DNA of 64,000 nt from JAGNKE01 sp964583335 (GTDB lineage Bacteria; Pseudomonadota; Alphaproteobacteria; Micavibrionales; Micavibrionaceae): positions 186,001 through 250,000 of the forward strand of contig CAZOVG010000004.1 of NCBI GenBank assembly GCA_964583335.1. The letters run 5' to 3'. Position numbers and translations under genes: made by a program. Shown here piece by piece: positions 8,405-17,470 of this stretch. Within the stretch, counting starts at the first letter, position 1, and every line of letters begins with the position of its first letter. Below the pieces are notes generated by a model. The model had not been told where the DNA came from, did not search any database, and saw only the letters and a program-made list of their open reading frames with translations.

Positions 8405-9682
8405 TTAGGGCCGGGTCTGGCCTGTTCCGTGAACGAGGTATTTGTACGTGCAGAGTTGTTCCAGCCCGACGGGCCCGCGCGCGTGGAGTTTTCCGGTCGC
8501 GATGCCGATTTCCGCGCCCATCCCGAATTCTCCGCCATCGGCGAATTGCGTCGAGGCGTTGTGCAGCACGATGCCGCTATCGACGTTTTTGAGGAAATAG
8601 GACACGGAGGCGGCGTCTTCGGAGAGGATGCTGTCGGTGTGGTGCGAGCCATAGCCGTTAATATGTTCCACGGCCTGTTCGACGCCGTCGACGATCCGCA
8701 CGCTCAGTTTGGCGGCGAGGTATTCCGTTCTCCAGTCTTCTTCGGTGGTCGCTCCGATGCGCGGGTCGAGGCTGCGGCTTTGCGCATCGCCGACGAGTTC
8801 GCATCCGGCATCGAGCAGAGCGGTCAGGATGTCACGCGCGAGGGTTTTGTCGAGGTTCGCGTCAAGAAGCAGGGTCTCCATCGCGCCGCAGACGCCGGTG
8901 CGGCGCATCTTGGCATTCAAGGTGACCGCCCGAGCGATTTCAGGCTTGGCGGAGGGGTGGACATAGATATGGCAAAGGCCCTCAAGATGGCCGAAGACGG
9001 GCATGCGCGCTTCGTTCATGACCCGTTCGATCAAGCCACGGCCGCCGCGCGGGATCATTACGTCGATATAATCGGCGGCGCGCAGCATGGCGCCGACGGC
9101 TTCGCGGTCGCTGACCGGGATCATCGAGACGCATTCGGCGGGCAGGCCGGCCCGGGTAAGCGAGTCCTGAATGATTTTATGAAGGGCCAGAGAGCTGTGC
9201 AGGCTTTCCGAGCCGCCGCGCAGGATAACGGCGTTGTGGGATTTCAGGCAGAGGATCGAGGCGTCCACCGTCACGTTCGGGCGGGATTCGTAGATCATGC
9301 CCAGAACGCCGATGGGAACGGCCACGCGCTCTATGTTGAGGCCGTTGGGGCGCTTGGTGTTCCAGAGGATTTTATCGACCGGATCGGGCAGGGCGCTTAC
9401 GACCTCGACCCCCGCCGCCATGGATTCCACGCGCTTTTCATCGAGCATCAGGCGGTCGGTGAGGGCCGCGCTGAGGCCGCGTTCTGCTGCGGCGGCGAGG
9501 TCCTTTTTATTTTCCTGGAGGATTTGCGCGGTGTTTTTACGAAGGGCGGATGCGAGGTGATCGAGCGCCTTGTTGATCGTTTCCGTGGAGGTGCGCAGAA
9601 GGACCGAAGCGGCCTTGCGGGCGCCTTGGCCCAAGGAGGAGACAATTTCGTCGGGGTTTGATTTCATAGCCGGTTGCGCCAT
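8405..9682 (-). CDS. proA: Glutamate-5-semialdehyde dehydrogenase (gamma-glutamyl phosphate reductase)
   Basis: Second step of proline synthesis: reduces glutamyl-5-phosphate with NADPH. The 425-residue protein shows IGVLGMIYESRPNVT, KSHNAVILRGGSES, the catalytic Cys region RRTGVCGAMETLL and GPVGLEQLCTYKYLV. It is followed directly by nadD. Its usual partner proB is not upstream here but at 26535-27692, next to obg, about 17 kb away; ATP synthase genes sit upstream instead. Confidence 0.96.
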   Translation of the reverse strand: MAQPAMKSNPDEIVSSLGQGARKAASVLLRTSTETINKALDHLASALRKNTAQILQENKKDLAAAAERGLSAALTDRLMLDEKRVESMAAGVEVVSALPDPVDKILWNTKRPNGLNIERVAVPIGVLGMIYESRPNVTVDASILCLKSHNAVILRGGSESLHSSLALHKIIQDSLTRAGLPAECVSMIPVSDREAVGAMLRAADYIDVMIPRGGRGLIERVMNEARMPVFGHLEGLCHIYVHPSAKPEIARAVTLNAKMRRTGVCGAMETLLLDANLDKTLARDILTALLDAGCELVGDAQSRSLDPRIGATTEEDWRTEYLAAKLSVRIVDGVEQAVEHINGYGSHHTDSILSEDAASVSYFLKNVDSGIVLHNASTQFADGGEFGMGAEIGIATGKLHARGPVGLEQLCTYKYLVHGTGQTRP

Positions 9683-9751
9683 CAGTCTTATCCTGCTTTA
9701 TCCTGTTCGCTGCGTAGGCCCGAACGTGCGGCGGGCAGGGCAAACGGAGCG

Positions 9752-10258
9752 TCAATTCAGGAGCTTACCCTGTTTTCCGACGCTGGCGATAGAATTTTCA
9801 ACGAGCGCATCGTAGGCGGAGGACCCTTCGAGCTTCTTTTCAATGATTTCTTCAGCGGCCTTGAGGGCCAGCCGGGCGGCGTAATCGCTGATTTCCTGCT
9901 TGGCGTCCTGCTCCATGCGCTGGATGCGTTGAGCGAGTTGCTTTTCACGGCGGGCCATCGCGTCTTCGAGGTCGGCTTCGGCCTTTGCCTTGATCTGCTC
10001 GGCGTTTTTCTTCGCAGTATCAATGATGCGGGCGGCTTCCTTCTCCGCGTCTCTTTGCTTGCGCTGGTACTGGGCCAGCAGCTCCTGCGCCTCTATACGA
10101 AGGTTTTCCGCGTTTTCGATTTCGCGGCGGATCTGGTCGATGCGGGCGTCTAGCAGGGCGGTCACGGCTCCGCGCCCGTATTTCCAAAGGAGGAATACGA
10201 GCAGGACAAAGGAAAAGACCATCCAGATGTTTGCGTCGTGTTGCAGAAGTTCGAGCAT
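9752..10258 (-). CDS. atpF: ATP synthase F0 subunit b
   Basis: Peripheral-stalk subunit of 168 residues. One N-terminal membrane helix (about residues 12-30, WMVFSFVLLVFLLWKYG) is followed by a long charged helix rich in Glu, Ala, Lys and Arg. It lies last in the F0 cluster, 32 bp after the b' gene. Having separate b and b' genes is typical of alphaproteobacteria. Confidence 0.92.
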   Translation of the reverse strand: MLELLQHDANIWMVFSFVLLVFLLWKYGRGAVTALLDARIDQIRREIENAENLRIEAQELLAQYQRKQRDAEKEAARIIDTAKKNAEQIKAKAEADLEDAMARREKQLAQRIQRMEQDAKQEISDYAARLALKAAEEIIEKKLEGSSAYDALVENSIASVGKQGKLLN

Positions 10259-10290
10259 GCCCTGTGTGTCCTAATCCTACGCGCTATTGT

Positions 10291-10947
10291 TTATGCGGCT
10301 TTTGCTGCGTCAAGCTTGGCGCCAAGGATTTTTTCAGCAGCCTTTTTACCTAGCTCGCCCGTTACGGCCTCTATTTCCTTAAAGGCCTGTTCCTTGGCCT
10401 TTCTTATCTCAGATTCGCTGATCTCGAGCTTGTCCGTAGATTTTTCGGAAAACACCTTGAGGTCTTTCTCCGCCTTCTGGCGGATCGCCTCTTCGACATC
10501 AGCGAAGATTTCAGTAGCCTTGGCCTGAGCTTTTAGTATGCCCTCTTCGTAGGTTTTCCGAACCGTTTCCGCATCAGACTTCAGGCGCCCGGCTGTGTCG
10601 AGGTCGTTTTGTATCCGTTCATGCCGATTTTCGATCACCGCCCGTATTTCCGGGAGGCTCTTTTTCGAAAAGAACATGTACAGGAATGTAAAGACGATGA
10701 ACAACCAGATCAGCTGGGTCTCAAAGGTTGAGGGATCGAGCTGGGGCAGGCCGCCTGAGCCATGATGCGCGGCATCGGCCGCCATACCATGATCTGCGTG
10801 TTCTGCGCCCGCCGCATGGGGGGCGGCATGAGAAGCCGCGCCATGCGTTTCCTCTGCGGCCACAGCCAGAGACGTTCCATGTACCAGCACAAGGGCTGAC
10901 CACAAGCTTGCGACTATGAAACGTGTACGGGCCATGACCGATTTCAT
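10291..10947 (-). CDS. atpG: ATP synthase F0 subunit b' with His-rich N-terminal extension
   Basis: Second peripheral-stalk subunit. An N-terminal signal-like hydrophobic stretch (VASLWSALVLVHGTSLAVAA) is followed by a roughly 35-residue Ala/His-rich segment. Then comes the family motif LPQLDPSTFETQLIWL, the membrane helix and the long charged stalk helix. I took the ATG at 10947; the TTG at 10959 and ATG at 10935 are alternatives. The His-rich segment is longer than I expect and would face the periplasm if the leader is cut or inserted. It sits between atpE and atpF. Confidence 0.88.
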   Translation of the reverse strand: MKSVMARTRFIVASLWSALVLVHGTSLAVAAEETHGAASHAAPHAAGAEHADHGMAADAAHHGSGGLPQLDPSTFETQLIWLFIVFTFLYMFFSKKSLPEIRAVIENRHERIQNDLDTAGRLKSDAETVRKTYEEGILKAQAKATEIFADVEEAIRQKAEKDLKVFSEKSTDKLEISESEIRKAKEQAFKEIEAVTGELGKKAAEKILGAKLDAAKAA

Positions 10948-10983
10948 CCTTACAGGCAATTCGATTGCGAGGGCTTTTCGGTC

Positions 10984-11208
10984 TTAACCGAAGAGCATCG
11001 CAGCGCCGATACCGATGGGAATAATGCCGAGCGCTTCGATAAACGCCAAGCTCAGGAAGTATTTTTCATCCAGAGCGGCCTTGGTCTCGGGATTGCGAGC
11101 CAGAGCTTCGTTGTACGATTTAAAGTACATGCCCAGGCCCAGTGCTGCCGCGAATGCGGGCAGGGTGACGAGTGCGCCAGCGAAAAGTCTTGCTACTTCT
11201 ACTTCCAT
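10984..11208 (-). CDS. atpE: ATP synthase F0 subunit c
   Basis: Rotor-ring subunit of 74 residues with two membrane helices joined by the polar loop ARNPET. The proton-binding acid is the Glu of SLAFIEALGIIP in helix 2. The residue after this Glu is Ala rather than Ser or Thr, and helix 1 has no obvious Gln, so a proton rather than sodium ring is likely. It lies between atpB and the b' gene. Confidence 0.95.
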   Translation of the reverse strand: MEVEVARLFAGALVTLPAFAAALGLGMYFKSYNEALARNPETKAALDEKYFLSLAFIEALGIIPIGIGAAMLFG

Positions 11209-11278
11209 TTTTAGTTCCTCTTAGTGTGTTAAAAGTCAAATTCAATAACCCTGCTATTCTGCAAGCGATCATACAAAA

Positions 11279-12025
11279 TCAGTGATGGAGTTCTACACTG
11301 TCCTTGAGATAAACGCATGTCAGAATTGCAAAAACGTAAGCCTGCACGAAGGCGACGAGCAGCTCGAAAAGCATCATGGCCGTATTAACCATCACGGGAA
11401 ACACCCCCAGAACGCTCCAGGCAGCGCCCATGCTGGCCGCTGCCAGCGCGAAGGAGACAACCACTTTTAAAACGATGTGGCCCGCCATCATGTTCGCAAA
11501 GAGACGAACAGAGAGTGTGAGCGGGCGGACGAAGAAGGATACAATCTCGATCGGCATGATGAACGGCACCAGCCACCACGGGGCGTTGGGCGGCAGGAAC
11601 AGGGAAAAGAAATGCGTACCGTGGTTATAGAGGCCGAAGCCGATCACGGAGAAGAAAATCATCAGGGCCAAGGCACCGGTGACAATCAGGTGCGATGTGT
11701 ATGTGAACATGTACGGCACGAGGCCGACCAGGTTGCCCATCAGGACGAATACGAAAATCGTGAATACGAACGGCATGTAGTGCCGTCCCTTTTTGCCGAT
11801 GTTGGTTTTCACCATTTTGCCGACGAATTCGTAAAGCAACTCTGCGGTCATCTGAAGGCGGCCAGGGACCATTGCGCGGCGGCGCATCGCTATTGTGAGA
11901 AAAACGGTAGATAGCAGCGCTCCGAAGACCATCGCCAAAGACGAATTGGTGAAAGATAGGTCAACGGCCTCCACGGGCAGGCTGGCGTATTTGACAATCT
12001 CGAACTGATGGACGGGACTGGCCAC
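11279..12025 (-). CDS. atpB: ATP synthase F0 subunit a
   Basis: Stator proton-channel subunit of 248 residues with several membrane helices. The essential Arg is in RPLTLSVRLFANMMAGH. The start is a GTG at 12025 preceded by an AGAGGT Shine-Dalgarno with 6 nt spacing. It follows atpI after a 147-bp AT-rich gap and is followed by the c-subunit gene. Confidence 0.95.
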   Translation of the reverse strand: MASPVHQFEIVKYASLPVEAVDLSFTNSSLAMVFGALLSTVFLTIAMRRRAMVPGRLQMTAELLYEFVGKMVKTNIGKKGRHYMPFVFTIFVFVLMGNLVGLVPYMFTYTSHLIVTGALALMIFFSVIGFGLYNHGTHFFSLFLPPNAPWWLVPFIMPIEIVSFFVRPLTLSVRLFANMMAGHIVLKVVVSFALAAASMGAAWSVLGVFPVMVNTAMMLFELLVAFVQAYVFAILTCVYLKDSVELHH

Positions 12026-12172
12026 TTAGTACCTCTTACACACCTGTAATTCTTAAAATTTTAAAGGTTGTAGCGTATTTCCCAGGGATGCGCAATGCCC
12101 GTTTTATGCATGTTTTATATTTTTTTATGGCTTTAAGAATGGCTGTTCGGCGCGGTCGTCCGGGCGGAAATC

Positions 12173-12490
12173 TTATTGTTTTTCTCGGCTTTTGTTGTGT
12201 TGCTGCATTGCGGCATTGGCACGCATCACGCCGCTGATAAAGCCCAGCACCATCATTGTAATCATGCCCCACGGCGCCGTCAGGAAGAATTTATCAATCA
12301 GCCAGCCCAAAAACGCGCCCGCGAAGACGTTCGCCAGAAGCTCAGACCCAGCCTTGCCGCTGCGCATCGCGCCTTCGGTGGGGCCGGAGGCCTTCCGTCC
12401 GGTCTGGGTTTCCATTTGCTCGAATTCCTCGCGGGCGGCTTTAAGGCGGGCCTCGAAGTCTTCCTTGGTTTCCTTGTTGTTTTCGTCCAC
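12173..12490 (-). CDS. atpI: ATP synthase accessory protein AtpI
   Basis: Small inner-membrane protein (105 residues) thought to help assemble the c-ring. It has a charged N-terminal helix followed by two membrane segments with ELLANVFAGAFLGWLIDKFF and MITMMVLGFISGVMRAN, typical of alphaproteobacterial AtpI. The start is GTG at 12490, only 2 bp after the smc stop, so it is translated right behind smc. First gene of the F0 cluster. Confidence 0.88.
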   Translation of the reverse strand: MDENNKETKEDFEARLKAAREEFEQMETQTGRKASGPTEGAMRSGKAGSELLANVFAGAFLGWLIDKFFLTAPWGMITMMVLGFISGVMRANAAMQQHNKSREKQ

Positions 12491-12492
12491 GG

Positions 12493-15400
12493 TCAGGCGA
12501 CCTTTTGTTCGGTCAATTCAAAGGAACGCTGTAAATCAACGGATACAAGCTGCGATACGCCCTTTTCGGTCATGGTTACGCCGTAAAGGCGGTCCATGCG
12601 GGCCATGGTCAGGCGGTGGTGGGTGATGATCAGGAACCTTGTTTCACCGCGCTCGGCGATTTCCTCAAGCAGATTGCATACGCGGTCTACGTTGGCGTCG
12701 TCGAGCGGCGCGTCGATCTCGTCGAGGACGCAGATCGGGGACGGGTTGGTCAGGAACATCGCGAAGATGAGGGCGATGGACGTTAAGGTTTGCTCTCCGC
12801 CCGAGAGGAGCGACAGGGATTGCAGGGACTTGCCCGGAGGCTGCGCGAAAATCTCAAGGCCGGCATCCAGAGGGTCCTGCGAATCGATCAGGGCGAGGTG
12901 GGCCTTGCCGCCCTCGAACAAGCGGGAGAAAAGATTCTGGAAATGCGCATTGACGTGGTCGAAGGCCTGCATCAGGCGGGTTCGGGCTTCCTTGTTGATC
13001 CGGACGATAGCCCCGCGTAGTTCCTCGATCGCCTGCATCAGTTCGTTGCGTTCGCGCATCAGGGCGGAGACTTCCTTTTCGAGGTCGTCGGCCTCCTTGT
13101 CGGCTTGCAGGTTCACAGGGCCGATGGAGTCGCGCTCGTGCACCAGCTTGTCCCGGCGCTTTTTCAGGCCGTCGATATCTTCGGACCGATACTGCACCAA
13201 ATCTTCCGCCGCATGGTCGGGCAGGGCGGTGGGCGGCATCTGGAAGCGTTCTTCGATCCCCTTTTCCATTTCCGAAAGCTGTTCGGCTATGGCGGTGTGC
13301 GTGGCCTGAATCCTCGCCCGTTCCTCGCGGGCGGAGCCGAGCGCCAGTTCGGCCGCTCGCAGAGCCTTTGACGTTTCGGCGATTTCGGATTCGCGCTTGG
13401 CCAGCGCCTCGGCGGCGGCATTTCTTTCCCTTTCCAGATCCGAGATAGTCTGCAGGAGTTGGGAGCGATCGGTATCCGCGTTGACGGGCCGCTTTTGCAG
13501 TTCTTCATGTTTTTCGGTCAGGGATTGAATACGCTCCTTGAGGCTCTTGAGGCGTTCACGGGAGCGGATGGTTCTGTTCTGCAAGCTGATCCGCTCGTCG
13601 GCGATGGCCTGTAAACGGGCGCGGCGGGTGTTGCTTTGCTGCTCGAATAGATCGTAGTCGCGCGCGGCTTCTCGGTAGCTGTCTTTCAACTCGTTCAGAG
13701 TTTTCTGTGCGGTTTCCAGTTCGGCGTCCTTTTCCGCCGATGTACCCTCGCCTAAAGCGGCGAGTTCCATGCGGTCGGCCTCAAGGCTTGCGTCTACCGC
13801 CTGTATGTCTTCGATTACGGTTTTGAGTGTATCGGCGAGGCGCGATTTTTCCTTTTCGATACCCGCGATCTTCTCACGGATGCGGATCAGGGCCGGGCGG
13901 GCGGTATTGATTTCGCGTTCGAGTTCTCGGATTTTCTGGTTCGTCTGATCGGAGTCTTGCCTGGCGGCTTTTTCGGATTCGATGGAGGCGCTCAGGTTTT
14001 GCCGTGCTTCGGAGACACGCTTTTCGTATTCGTGGCTGAGGGCTTCGAGTTCCACGAGGCGGTTTTTCTGGGTGATGAGCTGGGCGTGGCGGTCTGCGGC
14101 GGCGGCGCGAACGCGCAGACCGTCCCAGCGCCAGTAGTCGCCGTTCGCCGAGACGATGGATTGCCCGGTTTTAAGCCCGGCGCACAAAGCGTTCCCTTCG
14201 GCTTCGTCCTTAACGTAGCCGATCTGTGAGAGTGCAACATGCAGGGCTTCGGGGGCCTTGATGTTCGGGAGCAGGGGAGGCAGTCCAACCGGCAGTTCGG
14301 GCCTTTCGGCGGAGCTTGCGCTTCCCCAGAAGGACGGAGCGGACGGATCGAGGGACGCGTTGAGGGCGTCGCCCAGAGCGCGGGAGAGGGCGCGCTCGAA
14401 GCCGGGCTGCGTCGTGATGTCGTTCAAGACCGCCTTGAATTCCAGACCTCGGTCGGATTCAAAAATTTTCCGCAGTGTGGCCATTTCGGCGCTAAAACGC
14501 TCGAATTCCTTTTGAGCCGCCGTCAGGGTTTGCCGGTGTAATTCCGTTGCTTCGGCGGTTCTGGCAATTGCCTGTTTCTTTGACTCGATTTGTGCGTTTA
14601 AGTCTGAGAGGGTTTGTTCAAGCTGGACAATTTTTTCGTCGAGCTTTTTGATTTCTTTGGTGTTTTCTTCGCCGACTTCGAGCTCCTTGAGTTCTTTCTC
14701 GATCTTTGCGCGGCGTTCGCGGAGCAAGTTCAGGCGGTCGGTCGCGGATTTGATTTTGCTTTCGGCGGCATTTCTTCGGGCACGGGACTCCGCCATCGTT
14801 TCCTTGAGGGCCGTAAAGCGTTCTTCGCAGGCGGTCAGGCGGGCGTTAAGGGTGTCGCGTTCTTCTTTTTTCCGAGCGGCCGTCGCGTCTTCGCTGCTGC
14901 GGGCGGAATGGATTTCCTTTTCCTCGGCCTGAATCCGTTCGAGGATTTTGCTGTTTTCCTCGAAGGTCTGGCTTTCGTGGGATTCGTCTTGCTGAGCTTG
15001 TGCAAGTTGCGTAGCGGATTCCTCGATCTGCGCCTTGTGGCGCTTTTCGTCGTCCTCGATGCGCTGGAGAATGACCTTGCGGGTCTGCAAGGTCGCGGCG
15101 GCCTCCATTTCCTTTTTGCGCAGTTCGGGAACGTCTTCGGCCTGGGCGGTTTGAGCTTTTGTGAGTTGCGCCACGGTCGTCATTTTTTCTGCGACTTCGC
15201 TTTCGATCTCCGTAAAGGATTTATGGAGGTCGTCGCGGCGGGCTTGCAGGGCGCTCCATTCGAGCCACGCGATCATGACCTCGAACTGGCGGATCTGGGC
15301 GTTCAGATTTTTATACTTCGTGGCTTGTCGTGATTGGCGTTTGAGCGAGGACAGACGGTTTTCCATGCCGCCCATCACGTCATCGAGGCGCAGGAGATTG

Positions 15401-15969
15401 GCGTCGGCGGCGCGGAGGCGTAGCTCGGCCTCGTGGCGGCGGGCATAAAGGCCGGATACGCCTGCGGATTCCTCCAGAACCAGCCTGCGGTCTGCGGGTT
15501 TCGCGTTGATGATGCGGGTCATGTCGCCCTGTGACACGAGGGCCGGGGAGTTCGCGCCGGTCAGGGTGTCGGCGAACAACATCTGCACGTCGCGGGCGCG
15601 GGCGTTCTTGCCGTTGATCTTATAGCTTGAGCCGTGGTCGCGCTCGATCTTGCGGATGATTTCGATTTCGTCGAAGCCGTTATAGGCGGCAGGTGCCTTA
15701 CGTGCGGAATTGTCGAGCAGGATTGAGACTTCGGCGATGTTTCGGGCCGAGCGCTTGTCGGTTCCTGCGAAGATCACGTCCTCCATGCCGCCGCCGCGCA
15801 TCCGGCGCGCCGAGCTTTCGCCCATGATCCAGCGCAGGGCCTCGACGAGGTTGGATTTTCCGCAACCGTTCGGCCCGACGATCCCGTTAAGGCCGGGCGT
15901 AATCTCCAGCTCCGTCCTATCAACGAAGGATTTAAAGCCGTTCAGGCGGAGGCGCGAAAACTGGACCAT
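12493..15969 (-). CDS. smc: Chromosome segregation protein SMC
   Basis: Condensin ATPase of 1158 residues that compacts and separates replicated chromosomes. The N-terminal head has Walker A GPNGCGKSN at 32-40, two long coiled coils flank a hinge around residues 510-650, and the C-terminal head has the signature LSGGEQ at about 1055 and Walker B VLDEID at about 1081-1086. It follows dsbA by 11 bp and is joined to atpI by a 2-bp gap. The scpA and scpB partners are not in the window. Confidence 0.97.
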   Translation of the reverse strand: MVQFSRLRLNGFKSFVDRTELEITPGLNGIVGPNGCGKSNLVEALRWIMGESSARRMRGGGMEDVIFAGTDKRSARNIAEVSILLDNSARKAPAAYNGFDEIEIIRKIERDHGSSYKINGKNARARDVQMLFADTLTGANSPALVSQGDMTRIINAKPADRRLVLEESAGVSGLYARRHEAELRLRAADANLLRLDDVMGGMENRLSSLKRQSRQATKYKNLNAQIRQFEVMIAWLEWSALQARRDDLHKSFTEIESEVAEKMTTVAQLTKAQTAQAEDVPELRKKEMEAAATLQTRKVILQRIEDDEKRHKAQIEESATQLAQAQQDESHESQTFEENSKILERIQAEEKEIHSARSSEDATAARKKEERDTLNARLTACEERFTALKETMAESRARRNAAESKIKSATDRLNLLRERRAKIEKELKELEVGEENTKEIKKLDEKIVQLEQTLSDLNAQIESKKQAIARTAEATELHRQTLTAAQKEFERFSAEMATLRKIFESDRGLEFKAVLNDITTQPGFERALSRALGDALNASLDPSAPSFWGSASSAERPELPVGLPPLLPNIKAPEALHVALSQIGYVKDEAEGNALCAGLKTGQSIVSANGDYWRWDGLRVRAAAADRHAQLITQKNRLVELEALSHEYEKRVSEARQNLSASIESEKAARQDSDQTNQKIRELEREINTARPALIRIREKIAGIEKEKSRLADTLKTVIEDIQAVDASLEADRMELAALGEGTSAEKDAELETAQKTLNELKDSYREAARDYDLFEQQSNTRRARLQAIADERISLQNRTIRSRERLKSLKERIQSLTEKHEELQKRPVNADTDRSQLLQTISDLERERNAAAEALAKRESEIAETSKALRAAELALGSAREERARIQATHTAIAEQLSEMEKGIEERFQMPPTALPDHAAEDLVQYRSEDIDGLKKRRDKLVHERDSIGPVNLQADKEADDLEKEVSALMRERNELMQAIEELRGAIVRINKEARTRLMQAFDHVNAHFQNLFSRLFEGGKAHLALIDSQDPLDAGLEIFAQPPGKSLQSLSLLSGGEQTLTSIALIFAMFLTNPSPICVLDEIDAPLDDANVDRVCNLLEEIAERGETRFLIITHHRLTMARMDRLYGVTMTEKGVSQLVSVDLQRSFELTEQKVA

Positions 15970-15980
15970 TCACTCTATGC

Positions 15981-16883
15981 TTATTCTTTGCCGGAGAGCG
16001 CCAGTTCGGCGTCGATGGCCGCCTTGATCTCCTCATACGGCACGTTGCCGGAGATGATTTTCTCGTTGTTAAGTACCAAGGTGGGAACGGAATTGATTGC
16101 CTTACCTTGCACGTATTCCTGGGTCTTGCCGAGAATACCCTCTTGCAGTTTTTCGTTATCGATGCAGGTATCGAAGGCTTCGCTGCTTAAACCCGCGATC
16201 ATCGCGTGCTGCTTCAGGGCTTTTCTGTAATCCTGCGCGCTGGTCCAGTCGCTTTGCGTTTCAAAGAGGAGTCGTACGAAATTGAAATAATTCTTCTCCG
16301 GGATACAGCGGGCGACGACCGTGGCATCGACGGCGGGTCGGTTGAACGGATAATCTACAAAAATAAGTTGAACCTTTCCGGTGTCTACGTAGTCGGCGAT
16401 CAGCTTTTTGAACGATCCCGAGTGAAACTGCGCGCAGTGCGGGCAGGTGAAGGAGGCATGCTCCACGATTTTCACAGGCGCGTCGGGCGAGCCGAGGCTG
16501 CGCGGGGCGATCATCGATTCCAGAGAAGGGGCTTCCGCCTTGGCCGATTCGGTTACGTCGGCGGCGGGAGCGGTTTCATCAGCGGGTTTTGCTTCCTGCT
16601 CGGTCTTTGGTTCTTCCGTTGCGGCCGCAGAGTCTTCAGTGGCCGGCTCGGCGCTCTCTTCGGCGGGCGGCTCGGCCGAGCCCTCTTCGAGGCCTTCCTC
16701 GATTTGTTCTTGGGCCGTATCAGCCGAGGCGGTTTGGGTCAGTTGCATGTCCGGGATGGTTTCCGGCGTTTTTTCTTTGAAGTTGTAATAGGCATAGGCA
16801 CCAATTCCTATGGCGAGGAGAATCAGGGGGCTGTAGGTCGCGCGCGGCTTCTTTTCGTTGTTTGCAGAGTCGTTCCCCGACAT
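15981..16883 (-). CDS. DsbA-family thiol:disulfide oxidoreductase, membrane anchored
   Basis: A 300-residue protein with a membrane anchor at about residues 19-33, an Ala/Glu/Pro-rich linker of about 80 residues (45-125) and a thioredoxin-fold domain with catalytic Cys147 and Cys150 in SFTCPHCAQFH. The cis-Pro region INSVPTLVLNN is present. Alphaproteobacteria commonly carry a DsbA-like gene directly upstream of smc, as here. It probably oxidises envelope proteins. The long acidic linker is unusual in length but not unique. Confidence 0.92.
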   Translation of the reverse strand: MSGNDSANNEKKPRATYSPLILLAIGIGAYAYYNFKEKTPETIPDMQLTQTASADTAQEQIEEGLEEGSAEPPAEESAEPATEDSAAATEEPKTEQEAKPADETAPAADVTESAKAEAPSLESMIAPRSLGSPDAPVKIVEHASFTCPHCAQFHSGSFKKLIADYVDTGKVQLIFVDYPFNRPAVDATVVARCIPEKNYFNFVRLLFETQSDWTSAQDYRKALKQHAMIAGLSSEAFDTCIDNEKLQEGILGKTQEYVQGKAINSVPTLVLNNEKIISGNVPYEEIKAAIDAELALSGKE

Positions 16884-16986
16884 GGCTATCTCCTGATTTT
16901 CCGGTAAGTGTCGCTATACCACACTTTAACAACCAAAAAGTCAAGGTTTGCGCGGCTTACGCCCTATATTATCCACATTTGGCGGA

Positions 16987-17469
16987 TCACTGGGTAAAGA
17001 CGAGGTCAATCCGGTCGTCTTCGCCTCGGCTTCCGTCTGCGGGGAGGGGCTCAATTTTAACGCGTTTGGGGGAAATGCCTTGGTCGATAAAGTACTGTCT
17101 TACTTCCAGTCCCCGGGCCAGTGCTATCCGGGTCTTTTCGTAACGGTCCTTAGGGTTTGAGCGGGCTAGGCTTTGAATAACCAACTTGATGTCAGGAGTG
17201 TTGCGCAAGATCGTCACGGCATGAGTCATGAGGAACTGTTTTTGCTCTTTCTTCAGTTCAACCTGCAGGGGGGCGAGGTTGAAACTAACGATGTTTGCGC
17301 TTTCGTGTTCGGCGTTAGCAACCGTGACCTCTATTTGCGTAATCGCGGGAGACGTTCTTATGGGGGTTTGGCTATTGTCGATTTTTGCGTTTTGCGCTGA
17401 GGCTGAATATACAGGTATAGCCGCCATCGTTAGCAGGACCGGGAGTGCTCGAAGGTAAGTTTTAAGCAT
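16987..17469 (-). CDS. Exported OmpA-C-like domain protein
   Basis: A 160-residue protein with a signal peptide ending near residue 25 (VYSASA). Its C-terminal half resembles the OmpA peptidoglycan-binding fold: a strand and helix with VTILRNTPDIKLVIQS, then RYEKTRIALARGLEVRQYFI with GISPKRVKIEP and the terminal strand RIDLVF. It is more divergent than standard Pal or OmpA domains, so murein binding is inferred. It starts 1 bp after the suhB stop and probably shares its transcript. Confidence 0.7.
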   Translation of the reverse strand: MLKTYLRALPVLLTMAAIPVYSASAQNAKIDNSQTPIRTSPAITQIEVTVANAEHESANIVSFNLAPLQVELKKEQKQFLMTHAVTILRNTPDIKLVIQSLARSNPKDRYEKTRIALARGLEVRQYFIDQGISPKRVKIEPLPADGSRGEDDRIDLVFTQ

Positions 17470-17470
17470 A

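Noticed and set aside
8386..8652. N-terminal extension of nadD
   Set aside because: The extension overlaps the proA coding region and adds low-complexity sequence; the ATG at 8385 gives the normal NadD length.
8267..9661. 464-codon plus-strand frame opposite proA
   Set aside because: Antisense shadow of proA; composition is that of a reversed coding strand.
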